Of a stretch of DNA of 32,470 nucleotides, positions 7,986 to 17,600 are shown piece by piece. Positions within the stretch are counted from its first letter, which is position 1. Every line of letters begins with the position of its first letter. The DNA comes from a virus. The notes under the pieces are model-generated. The model saw only the letters and a list, made by a program, of their open reading frames with translations, made no database searches and was not told the origin of the DNA. The stretch is from positions 1 to 32,470 of the IMG/VR virus record IMGVR_UViG_3300042294_003403, one strand, 5' to 3'. Position numbers and translations under genes: made by a program.

Positions 7986-10900
7986 ATGCCAATAGGATCT
8001 GGAATAGTTTATAATACCGGCGATTTAATCTTAAGTCAAGTAAGTAGTTCAGGTACAGCATTTTTAGAAACTAAAATAGCTGCAGCAACCAGTTCTCTCA
8101 TTTATTTTGATAGTACCGCTCGTATTAACAGCGCATCACTAAATAGTATCACTGTAGGTACTGCAAGTTATGTTAGTGGTAGCACTTCCATAATTACCAA
8201 TCTTACCGCAAGCAATATTAGTGCTAGTGGTACAAGTAGCTTTGGTATGGTTGGTATCGGTACAACAGTCCCAGGTGCTTTATTGGATGTAAATGGTCTT
8301 TTTAGATTCCAACAAGATATAAGAGTAAATAATGGTACAGATAAGCTTATATTAAGCGCTACTTCTACTACCACAGAACTACATTCTGCCGGAACAACTG
8401 GAATAGTATTTAAAAATGCTGGTAATAATGAAATTGTAAGATTTGATGCAGCTACAGGTAATGTTGGTATAGGAACAAATACACCTGGTACTTTATTAGA
8501 AATTAGTAGCAGTACCGCATCAAGTTTATTGAATGTAAAAGGTGCTGGTGGTAATGGTATATTATTTGTAAGTGGAAGTGGTAATGTTGGTATAGGCACA
8601 ACAAGTCCTTTAGAAGCAATAACATTTGGTGCGTCAAATAGTATTATTGCTAGAAGTTCTGCTACAACATTTAATAGTGGATATTGTAGTAGAATTTTGT
8701 TTAATCAAGGTGGGACAGGATACGGTTATTTAGGATTTTATACATACGAAGGTGGTAGTGGCGGCGGTGAAAGAATGCGTATATCGGAAAATGGTAATGT
8801 TGGTATAGGTACTACAAGTCCTGTTGCTAAATTACAAGTATCAGGTAGTATTAGTGGTAGTAGTTTTACAAGTAGTGTAAGCAATGCAGTTGGTTTCTTA
8901 GGCACATCAAGTTGGGCACAAAATGTTGTTAGTGCCAGTTTTGCAACAACTGCACAAACTGCAAATGCATTAAATGCAAGTAATACATATACAGTTGCGG
9001 GTTTAACATCCGCATATGTTGATGTAAATGGTTCAAGTGCGCCGACTACAGGAATTTATCGTCCGTCAACAAAAACGCTTGGATTATCTGCTGATAGTAC
9101 ATTAATATTTAAAATAAGTAATGTATCTACAACTGCTACATCTTCAATTGAAACAGGAAATTTTCTTGTGTCTGGTTCAGTAGGTATAGGTACAACAAGT
9201 CCTATCGATAAACTTGATTTAAATAGTGGTAATATTAGATTGAGCGACAATTATAAACTTTATAATGGATCATCAAATGATAGTGTTGGTATATATTTTA
9301 GTAATACTCTACAAGCAAATATTGCTGGTTATAGTGGTATAATATTTAGATCAAGTGCTACAAATATTTCTTCACAAACGGAAAGAATGCGTATTACTAG
9401 TGATGGTAATGTTGGTATAGGTACTAGTAGTCCTGCTCAAAAATTAGAAGTACAAAGTGGATCTGTTTTAATAAGAGGTGACGGTACTGCTTTATTTGGA
9501 ACATATTATGCAAGTGCAGGAGAAAATACATTTTTTACATTACATAGTGGGTCTGGAAATACATTTCATATAGGAAATGATGTAGCGGGAACAAACTATA
9601 ATACAATGGTATTTACTGCTGCAACAGATTCTACAGGCGGTAAAGTTGGTATAGGTACAAGTAGTCCCGGATCTAAATTACAAATAAACGATAACACTCC
9701 AGTTTTAACAATAAGAGCAAATGATGGTGGGACAAGTCGTAAAGCTTATATTGATTTTTATACTACATTTTTTAATTATCCATCGGATGTAGGTGCTAGA
9801 AGAACATCAACTATTGTTACAGGATTTGATAGTGGTGTATGGGGAACAGAATTTTTAGCATTTAATGTTGGTAGTGGAAGTGCTAATGACGCAGCTCTTC
9901 TTCCAATTGAAAGAGTTAGAATTGACGGTTCTGGAAATCTTGGTGTTGGTACTTCTACTATAATAGGAAAATTACAAGTTAATTCTACATCTGCTCCGTA
10001 TTATGGACCTGCCACAAGTTCAGCAACTGCAAATGGTATTTTTATATTAGGAAACACAACAGCCGATGTTGTAAATACATTTGGTGTAGATGCAACTACG
10101 ACTGCTTATGCATGGATACAACCAAGAAAAACAGGGACTGCCACTTACTATAGTTTAGCATTAAATCCAAACGGTGGAAATGTCGGTATTGGAACTACAA
10201 GTCCGAATGATAAATTGCATGTATCAGGATCAATTACTGCTGGAACAAATACATCTACATTTGGCACTACAATACTTCAAGGTTATTATACGGCAGGCTC
10301 TTTAACTGTATTAGGTACCGAACAAAGTAGTGGTGGACCAGTATTAGGATATGCTGTTACGCCTTCTACATCATCAACCGCAGCATTTTTAAGTTCAACG
10401 ACAATTACAATACCAAGAAGTGCGTATACACAAGACGGTGGAACACATCGTTGGTATATAGGCGCATCACAAACAGCCGCTATTGGAAGTTCTGTTTCTT
10501 TAAGTGAAGTGATGCGTATCAATAGTTCTGGTAATATTGGTATAGGTACTACTGTTCCTACTGGAAGATTAAACATTGCTTCTACAAGTCAAACAACAAA
10601 AGCAATCATTCAAAGCGTAAGTGCTGCTACTGGATTGGGAGGTTATTTGGCATTTAATCCTGGTGGGGATTCTACATATTCTAAAGTTGCTATAGGTGTA
10701 TACGATAATTATTTTAGTTCTTTTAATCGTGGAAATATAGCATTCATGATTAATTCAGTTGCAGATTCATCTGAAGTAGGATTCAGTGATACAAAAATGT
10801 ATATTTCCGCATCAGGAAATGTTGGTGTAGGTACTACAAATCCTACATCTAAACTCGAAATATATGCAAATACTGCAGCTGCATCTACGCCAGCATCTAC

Positions 10901-13900
10901 ATTGACTTTAAGTAATGCATTAGATGGCGGACATAGAATTTTATTCAAATCTTCTACAGGAAATCTAGTAGCAATTGATGGGGACATAACTTCTACTGGA
11001 GTAGGGACCGATGATGGTGTATTTAAAGTATCAACGTCTGTTAATGGATCTTTATCTGAAAGAATGCGCATTGATAGTTCTGGTAATGTCGGCATTGGAA
11101 CAACAAGTCCTGCTTATTTACTGGATGTAAGTGGAAGTAGTAGACATGGATATAGAACGGCTGATAATCACTATTTCACTGGTAGTGTAAATATAAGTGG
11201 TTCATTAAATGCTACTGCAAGTTGGGCGCAAAATGTTGTTAGTGCCAGTTATGCCTTGACTAGTAGTTTTGCAACAAGAGCACAAACTGCAAATGCATTA
11301 AATGCGTTAAATACATATAGTATTGCAGGTTTAACATCGGCATATGTTGATGTAGATGGTTCAAGTGCGCCAACTACAGGAATATATCGTCCGTCAACAA
11401 AAACGCTTGGATTATCTGCTGATAGTACATTAATATTTAAAATAAGTTATGTATCTGCACCTGCTACATCTTCAATTGAAACAGGAAATTTTCTTGTGTC
11501 TGGTTCAGTAGGTATAGGTACTACAAGTGTTCCTACAAGATTAACTACATATGTAGGTTCAGGAGCAATTTCTGGTACAAATGATGCTATTCGTTTACAA
11601 GTCGCTTCATACAATAATGCTGCTAGAAACACAATTGTTTGGGCACAAGATTCAAGTAATGTAGTTTTAGCTAGATATGGTACTGAATGGAATGCTAGTA
11701 CCAATCAAATGAATTTTGTTTGGAGAGATATGTACAATGGTGGTGTTGGATCAACTGAATTGATGAGATTTACAGGTGGTGGAAATTTAGGTATAGGTAC
11801 AACTGTTCCAAATAGTAAATTAGAAGTTGCTGGAACTGCTGGAACTGGAGTTGTATCCATAGTTAATACTACAAATGGTCGTTCTGGTTCATTTGGTATA
11901 GATAACAGTGGTGTATTTATTAGAAATTCAAGTGACGGTGATTATTTTGATTTAAAAAATGCTTCGGGTGTTGCTAGATTCAGAGTGATATATGATAATG
12001 CTACGCATTTAACTACAAACTTTGTATCTATAGGAAATCTAAGTGCTACAGGTAGTAAATTGAGTGTATTTGGTAATCTAAGTGTTGGTTCTACATATGG
12101 TTCAACGGCAGCACCTTCAAATGGTGCAATTTTTCAAGGATCGGTTGGAATTGGAACTACCAGTCCGGATTCTAGTTTACATGTTTATTCTACATCTTTT
12201 GAACCCACTATTAGATTAACATCGACGTCCGGTTCCGTAAAAACATATGGTTTGGTAAACAATCCGTATTGGGCAACTGGTTCATTTCATATATACGATT
12301 TTACTACTGACAATTCTAGAATTCATATTTCTAGCACAGGAAATATTGGTCTTGCTGTTGGTTCAACTACACCTGCTAATAGATTGGATGTAGTTGGTGA
12401 TTTGAGAGTAAGAGCTGCTGGTGCAGCAATGATATTGGATACTGCAACTACTAGTGATGGTAGAATGGAGTATAAGTATAATGGAACCAGAAAAGCTTTA
12501 ATTGGCGTTGATAGTGATAATCTTCAAATATCCGCAGATAGTGGTAATTTTTTACAATTCAGAACCAATAATACGCAGAGAATGATAATCAACAACTCAG
12601 GTGGAGTTGGTATTGGTACAAGTAGTCCATTATATTTGGTTGATATATATGATACCGGCGCAAATTCAGCGATGATGTCATTGAGAAGCAGTGGCAGTGG
12701 TAATGCTAGAATTTATTTTGATGCGGCTAACGGTGATTTGGTTGGAAGTGATTATTGTTATTTGGGACAAGATGATTCTACCCTTAATTTTGTAATTAAT
12801 ACATCAAATGCTGCTGGTAACATACATTTACAACCAAAAGATGGAACAAATAACGGTATATTATATGTAAGTGGAAGTACCAGATTTGGCAGAGTAATAT
12901 CACAAACTCATGAATTTACTGGTAGTATAAATTTGAGTGGTTCATTAAATGCAACTGCAAGTTGGGCTAACAATGTTGTTAGTGCAAGTTATGCAACAAC
13001 TGCACAAACTGCAAATGCATTAAATACAGGTAATAGTTATACTATTGCAGGCTTAACTAATAATGGAACTTTGTCACAACAAAATACATTATCAATGGGT
13101 TCTGGTTATCAAATACTTGCTACAACAGGCACAGTAACAAATCCTGGTATATCATTTGTTGGAGATACAAATACAGGAATATATTCTTCTGGAGCAGATA
13201 CAATCGGATTAGTTACAGGCGGAAGTGAAAAAGTTACAATTAATTCTACTGGTAATGTTGGTATAGGTACAACAAGTCCTACGAATGGAACATTGCAAGT
13301 ATACAATGCTTCTGGCAATACATTATCACTACAAAAAGCAGCTGGTGGAGCCGCATTGGCAATGGGTTCTGACACAACCAATTATGCATTGATTGAATCT
13401 ATTAATGCTGGCGGTATAAGATTTTATACTGGTAATGGCACACAAACAGAAAGATTACGCATTGATGTTAGTGGAAATGTTGGTATAGGTACTACAAATC
13501 CTGTTGCTAAATTGCAAGTGGCAGGTAATGTTAGTGGTAGTAGTTTTACAAGCAGTATAAGTAACGCAGTTGGTTTCTTAGGCACTTCAAGTTGGGCGCA
13601 GAATGTTGTTAGTGCCAGTTTCGCAACAACTGCACAAACTGCAAATGCGTTAAATGTAAGTAATACATATACAATTGCAGGATTGACATCCGCATATGTT
13701 GATGTTACAGGTGCTGGTACAATACCTACAACAGGTATTTATCGTCCATCAACAAAAACACTTGGATTATCTGCTGACGGTACATTGATATTTAAGATTA
13801 GTAATGTTTCTGCTCCCGCAACATCTTCAATTGAAACAGGAAATTTTCTAGTTCAATCTGGAAATGTTGGTATTGGAACAACAAATCCTACAGATAAACT

Positions 13901-14639
13901 TACTGTTTACGGTGCATTGGCATCATATAAAACTGGTGCGGATACAATACAAACGCAAGTTTATTTGGCAAATGGTGGTAATACAAGAGCATTTAATATA
14001 CAATTAAATTCGGGTGGTACTGGATTAGATTTATGGTCATATAATTCAGCAAATGCTTGGTTAAGACATACAACATTTGATTATGACGGTAGAGTTGGTA
14101 TTGGTACTGCGGCTCCTGTTGCAAAGTTTGAAATAAGTGGGTCAAGTAATAGTGCGTTGATGAATATCAAGTCACCTATTAGTGGTGCTATATTGTATGT
14201 AAGTGGAAGTGGTGCGGTAGGTATTGGTACAAGTAATGTTGGTGCTTTTACATTACAAGTTAACGGAAGTTTTGGTGCAACAACCAAGAGCTTTATTATT
14301 GATCATCCTACAAAAGCAGGTAAGAAATTGATGTATGGATCATTAGAAAGTCCATATCACGGTATAAGATTGACGGGAAGAGATACACTTGTAAATGGTA
14401 AATGTAAAATACAATTACCTGATTATATGTATAAATTAATACTACATGACAGTGTAAACATACAATTAACAGGCATAAAGTGTAACAAAACACTATATGT
14501 TGATGAAATTAATATACCAGAAAATTATTTTACTATTGCTTATGACAAAGCAATATTTGAAAGTTATAAAGATTATGATTTCTTCTGGGATTTTACAGCA
14601 ATAAGATCAGATGTACCTGAATTAATCACAGAACTTTAA
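7986..14639 (+). CDS. Giant tail fibre / adhesin protein, 2217 aa, with GNVGIGTTSP repeats
   Basis: The largest gene in the window. It contains about 22 copies of a GNVGIGTTSPxxKLxVxG motif from about residue 80 onward, separated by 60-120 residues of variable beta-rich sequence, often closed by ERMRI.S.GNVGIGT. This repeat is common in long phage fibres and in large surface proteins of Bacteroidota. A roughly 110-residue unit (SSWAQNVVSASFAT...TTGIYRPSTKTLGLSAD) recurs three times, with a fourth partial copy. The last 117 residues (about 2101-2217) form a distinct end domain starting KSFIIDHPTKAGKKLMYGSLESP and continuing GRDTLVNGKCKIQLPDYM, known from C-termini of other phage fibre proteins. 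It probably forms the tip or a trimerisation/attachment cap. The protein has no signal peptide or enzyme motif. Its role in host binding is inferred. Confidence 0.88.
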   Translation: MPIGSGIVYNTGDLILSQVSSSGTAFLETKIAAATSSLIYFDSTARINSASLNSITVGTASYVSGSTSIITNLTASNISASGTSSFGMVGIGTTVPGALLDVNGLFRFQQDIRVNNGTDKLILSATSTTTELHSAGTTGIVFKNAGNNEIVRFDAATGNVGIGTNTPGTLLEISSSTASSLLNVKGAGGNGILFVSGSGNVGIGTTSPLEAITFGASNSIIARSSATTFNSGYCSRILFNQGGTGYGYLGFYTYEGGSGGGERMRISENGNVGIGTTSPVAKLQVSGSISGSSFTSSVSNAVGFLGTSSWAQNVVSASFATTAQTANALNASNTYTVAGLTSAYVDVNGSSAPTTGIYRPSTKTLGLSADSTLIFKISNVSTTATSSIETGNFLVSGSVGIGTTSPIDKLDLNSGNIRLSDNYKLYNGSSNDSVGIYFSNTLQANIAGYSGIIFRSSATNISSQTERMRITSDGNVGIGTSSPAQKLEVQSGSVLIRGDGTALFGTYYASAGENTFFTLHSGSGNTFHIGNDVAGTNYNTMVFTAATDSTGGKVGIGTSSPGSKLQINDNTPVLTIRANDGGTSRKAYIDFYTTFFNYPSDVGARRTSTIVTGFDSGVWGTEFLAFNVGSGSANDAALLPIERVRIDGSGNLGVGTSTIIGKLQVNSTSAPYYGPATSSATANGIFILGNTTADVVNTFGVDATTTAYAWIQPRKTGTATYYSLALNPNGGNVGIGTTSPNDKLHVSGSITAGTNTSTFGTTILQGYYTAGSLTVLGTEQSSGGPVLGYAVTPSTSSTAAFLSSTTITIPRSAYTQDGGTHRWYIGASQTAAIGSSVSLSEVMRINSSGNIGIGTTVPTGRLNIASTSQTTKAIIQSVSAATGLGGYLAFNPGGDSTYSKVAIGVYDNYFSSFNRGNIAFMINSVADSSEVGFSDTKMYISASGNVGVGTTNPTSKLEIYANTAAASTPASTLTLSNALDGGHRILFKSSTGNLVAIDGDITSTGVGTDDGVFKVSTSVNGSLSERMRIDSSGNVGIGTTSPAYLLDVSGSSRHGYRTADNHYFTGSVNISGSLNATASWAQNVVSASYALTSSFATRAQTANALNALNTYSIAGLTSAYVDVDGSSAPTTGIYRPSTKTLGLSADSTLIFKISYVSAPATSSIETGNFLVSGSVGIGTTSVPTRLTTYVGSGAISGTNDAIRLQVASYNNAARNTIVWAQDSSNVVLARYGTEWNASTNQMNFVWRDMYNGGVGSTELMRFTGGGNLGIGTTVPNSKLEVAGTAGTGVVSIVNTTNGRSGSFGIDNSGVFIRNSSDGDYFDLKNASGVARFRVIYDNATHLTTNFVSIGNLSATGSKLSVFGNLSVGSTYGSTAAPSNGAIFQGSVGIGTTSPDSSLHVYSTSFEPTIRLTSTSGSVKTYGLVNNPYWATGSFHIYDFTTDNSRIHISSTGNIGLAVGSTTPANRLDVVGDLRVRAAGAAMILDTATTSDGRMEYKYNGTRKALIGVDSDNLQISADSGNFLQFRTNNTQRMIINNSGGVGIGTSSPLYLVDIYDTGANSAMMSLRSSGSGNARIYFDAANGDLVGSDYCYLGQDDSTLNFVINTSNAAGNIHLQPKDGTNNGILYVSGSTRFGRVISQTHEFTGSINLSGSLNATASWANNVVSASYATTAQTANALNTGNSYTIAGLTNNGTLSQQNTLSMGSGYQILATTGTVTNPGISFVGDTNTGIYSSGADTIGLVTGGSEKVTINSTGNVGIGTTSPTNGTLQVYNASGNTLSLQKAAGGAALAMGSDTTNYALIESINAGGIRFYTGNGTQTERLRIDVSGNVGIGTTNPVAKLQVAGNVSGSSFTSSISNAVGFLGTSSWAQNVVSASFATTAQTANALNVSNTYTIAGLTSAYVDVTGAGTIPTTGIYRPSTKTLGLSADGTLIFKISNVSAPATSSIETGNFLVQSGNVGIGTTNPTDKLTVYGALASYKTGADTIQTQVYLANGGNTRAFNIQLNSGGTGLDLWSYNSANAWLRHTTFDYDGRVGIGTAAPVAKFEISGSSNSALMNIKSPISGAILYVSGSGAVGIGTSNVGAFTLQVNGSFGATTKSFIIDHPTKAGKKLMYGSLESPYHGIRLTGRDTLVNGKCKIQLPDYMYKLILHDSVNIQLTGIKCNKTLYVDEINIPENYFTIAYDKAIFESYKDYDFFWDFTAIRSDVPELITEL
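8823..9203 (+). repeat. Long internal fibre repeat, copy A
   Basis: About 380 bases coding for VAKLQVSG...SSWAQNVVSASFATTAQTANALN...AGLTSAYVDV...TTGIYRPSTKTLGLSAD...SSIETGNFLVSGSVGIGTTSP. Related copies lie at about 11205-11524 and 13503-13890, with a shorter one at about 12943-13050. The 3' part is nearly identical to copy B. Confidence 0.85.
11205..11524 (+). repeat. Long internal fibre repeat, copy B
   Basis: Shares two long identical DNA blocks with copy A in its 3' half (around CGTCCGTCAACAAAAACGC and the following 45 bases, then GCTACATCTTCAATTGAAAC and the next 35 or so). It differs in the 5' half, where four codons (LTSS) are inserted. This mix suggests recent recombination or gene conversion with copy A. 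Confidence 0.82.
12943..13050 (+). repeat. Long internal fibre repeat, partial copy D
   Basis: Covers only the first third of the unit (GSLNATASWANNVVSASYATTAQTANALN...YTIAGLT) and then diverges into a different module (NNGTLSQQNTLSMGSG). Confidence 0.75.
13503..13890 (+). repeat. Long internal fibre repeat, copy C
   Basis: The full-length unit is colinear with copy A, including the upstream VAKLQV.G.(V/I)SGSSFTSS segment. Many differences from copy A are silent third-position changes, so this copy is older than the A/B pair and its protein sequence appears conserved by selection. Confidence 0.82.
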
Positions 14640-14647
14640 TATTTATA
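14640..14647 (+). promoter_or_regulatory. TATTTATA motif before the 1662-aa fibre gene
   Basis: The octamer fills the 14-base gap between two fibre genes and ends 6 bases before the ATG at 14654. It begins one base after the preceding stop codon. Confidence 0.48.
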
Positions 14648-14653
14648 TAAAAT

Positions 14654-17600
14654 ATGCCAGACATTATTATAACACCAAGTTCGGGTAAATTAGAATTCAT
14701 TGATAATTCTACACAAACAATTAGACGACATGCGTTTACACTGGATCATAATGATGGCATAAAGCTTGACGCACCATTATCTGCTGCAGCAGTTATAGCT
14801 CCGTTAAATGTTATAAATGTTACAGTCAATAATAGTAATGTAAATTATCCGTTTGTTTTAGCATCTGGTTCTGCGGAAACAGGTACAAAGACATTGATGA
14901 TGGACGGTTCCGGTGGAACTTATAATCCATTCACAAATACTGCAACAATTGACATATCTGGAAATTCTGCTACAACTACATTAGCGTCAAATTCTACAAA
15001 TCTAGGTGGTGTAGCTGCTGCAAGTTATGTTACTTTAACTGGTACACAGACACTTACAAATAAAACAATTACTGGTACATTTACAGGCAATTTAACAGGT
15101 ACAGGTAGTTGGGCTACCAATGCGGTTAATGCTAATACTGCAACAAATTCTACACAATTAAATGGACAATCTGATTCTTATTATACAAATATACCTGCTA
15201 GATTAGGATATACGCCAGTAAATAAAGCTGGTGATACTGTTTCTGGTAATTTAACTGTCAATGGAAATTTTTCGGTTAATGGTTCTTTTACTGCATTTAG
15301 TGCAAGCAATATTTATATTACATCAAGTAATTTGACGGTGACGGATAACATTCTATTAATGAATGCTTTGAGTCCATATCAAAGATATGCTGGTCTTCAG
15401 ATGTATGATAGTGGTAGTAATACATTAAGTCAATTTTTATGGGATGGTGAAGGAGATTATTTTTTCTTGACAGGAAGTAGTGTTAACGGTAAAATTATTA
15501 CTGGTCCTGACGGACAAACAAATTTAAGTTCTAACTATATTCCTAAAGCTACTGCTGGTTATAAATTAGGAAATAGTTTGCTTTATGATAATGGCACTAA
15601 TGTTGGTATAGGAACAACAAGTCCTGCTACAAAGTTAGATGTAGTAGGTGATGTTACTATGCCAGCAATTAAACAAAGTGCAACGCTATATAATGGTACA
15701 GACATCAGCGATGACAATTCAACTAGAACTGTATATTTCAATATTCCTGCCGGTGGATATAGTCCAATAACTTATTTTAAAGTAGCAAGAATAAAAATTA
15801 CTGGAAATTACCAAAATGTTAGTTTGAATGGGTATTTTACAGCTGCTAATTCTGCACTACATGTAGGTTTTGAGAGAAAAGTTGAATTTGACTTTATTGC
15901 TTATGCAGCTACTAATGCTGGCGCTCCTCAAGTAACCTACATTAAAAGAGGTCAAGATACTACAACAGTTTTAGTTTACGCAGTGGCAAATGGTGGTGGT
16001 GCAGGAACAACTTATTATGATGTATATATTAAACATGGTTGGTATAATGATACACACGGAGAGTTAGCTATTAGAGTAGGTTATTCATCAGCAGTTACTG
16101 TTTGGCAATCTGGGTTAGACAGCGGAACTTCTGCGCCTGTTGATACTTTGGTTAATCCAAATTCAAACTATAACTTTGATACAACAGGATTTGTTGGTAT
16201 AGGTACAACAACTCCATCTAGAAAACTTCATGTTTATTCAAGTGGTTTGTCAGATAATACAGTAAATCCTCTTTTATTAATAGATGGAAAATTTACAGCA
16301 GCTGGCGTAGATTCTAATGATATAGTCGGTATAGCTTTTAGAGTAGAAAATAGTGCTGGTGGATCTCAAACAACTACTTGTATAGGATCATCATATCAAG
16401 GCGCAGGTAACGCTTTATTGCTACAACCTGTTTCTGGTAATGTAGGTGTAGGAACAATAAATCCAAGTTTTAAATTAGATATAGGTGCGGCTGGCAATGA
16501 TGTAGTAAGTGTAAGATTGACTCCTGGTTATGAGCGTGTTAGATATTATGGATTTGATTTGTTAGGTTATAACGATGGTAATCTATGGATGATTGGTAAT
16601 AATCCTACAAACACTTTGGTTTTAGGAAAAACTTGGGATTGGGATAATCAAATTGGAATAGCTTATACGCCAGGCACCGTTGGAAATTCTGGAGGTATAT
16701 TACAAATAGGACAAATAAGCAAAAATAATGCTAACTATACGCACGGAATAACAAGGTTGTATACAAATGGTTTAGAAAGAATTACCATAATTGCTAATGG
16801 TAATGTGGGTATATCAACAACACTTCCTACAACGCCATTGCATGTAGTTGGTGTAATTAGTGGTAGTAGTTTTAGTGGTGCAGGTACAGGTTTAACAGGA
16901 ACAGCATCTGGATTAAGTATTGGTGGTAGTGCTGCAACTTGGACGACTGCAAGAACATTAACAATTGGTTCAACTGGTAAATCTGTAAATGGAAGTGCAG
17001 ATGTAAGTTGGTCATTGACTGAACTTGGGGTTGGCAATGGAACTATTACAATTGCTGCTGGAACAGGTGTTGGTGTAGGATCAACCAATACATTTACAAC
17101 AAATCAAAGTGGTGCAACAACCGTAACAATAACAAATACAGGTGTAACATCACTTACAACCAACACAGGATTAAGTTCAAATGTATCTGCAACTGGTGCA
17201 GTAACAATAACCAATACAGGTGTAACCAGTAATGTGGCTGGAACTGGTATTAGTGTTAGTGGTGCAACAGGCGCAGTAACAATTACTAATAGTGGTGTTA
17301 CAAGTGCGGTTGCTGGAACAGGTGTTGGTGTTAGTGGTGCAACTGGTGCGGTAACATTTTCAATTGGTCAAGCAGTAGGAACAGGTAATAGTCCTACATT
17401 TGCTGCGGTAACTACATCTACAGATGGTGCAAATCATATTATGGCAGGAACAACTAATGCTGAAGGTATTAGAATGACACCTGCTAGTTCTACAACTTAT
17501 CCTGTATTTTTAAGAAGCATCAATCCTGGTGTAGGAGAAGCTTCTCCGTGGATTTATAAAGAACAAGCAACCGATTGGGGTATTTGGCATAATAACCCAG

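Noticed and set aside
7832-8014. Short plus-strand open frame across the gap between the first two fibre genes.
   Set aside because: It overlaps the end of one gene and the start of the next and runs through the hairpin at 7916-7945; composition is that of A/T-rich noncoding DNA.
8160-14290. Regularly recurring DNA of the type GGTAATGTTGGTATAGG looks at first like a direct-repeat array (CRISPR-like).
   Set aside because: The copies lie in one open frame, vary at silent positions, have spacers of unequal length that are multiples of three, and encode GNVGIGTTSP fibre repeats.
8168-14493. Many minus-strand open frames opposite the fibre genes.
   Set aside because: They mirror the low-complexity repeats in the sense strand (VVPIPTLP from NVGIGTT), lack their own start signals and overlap confident genes.
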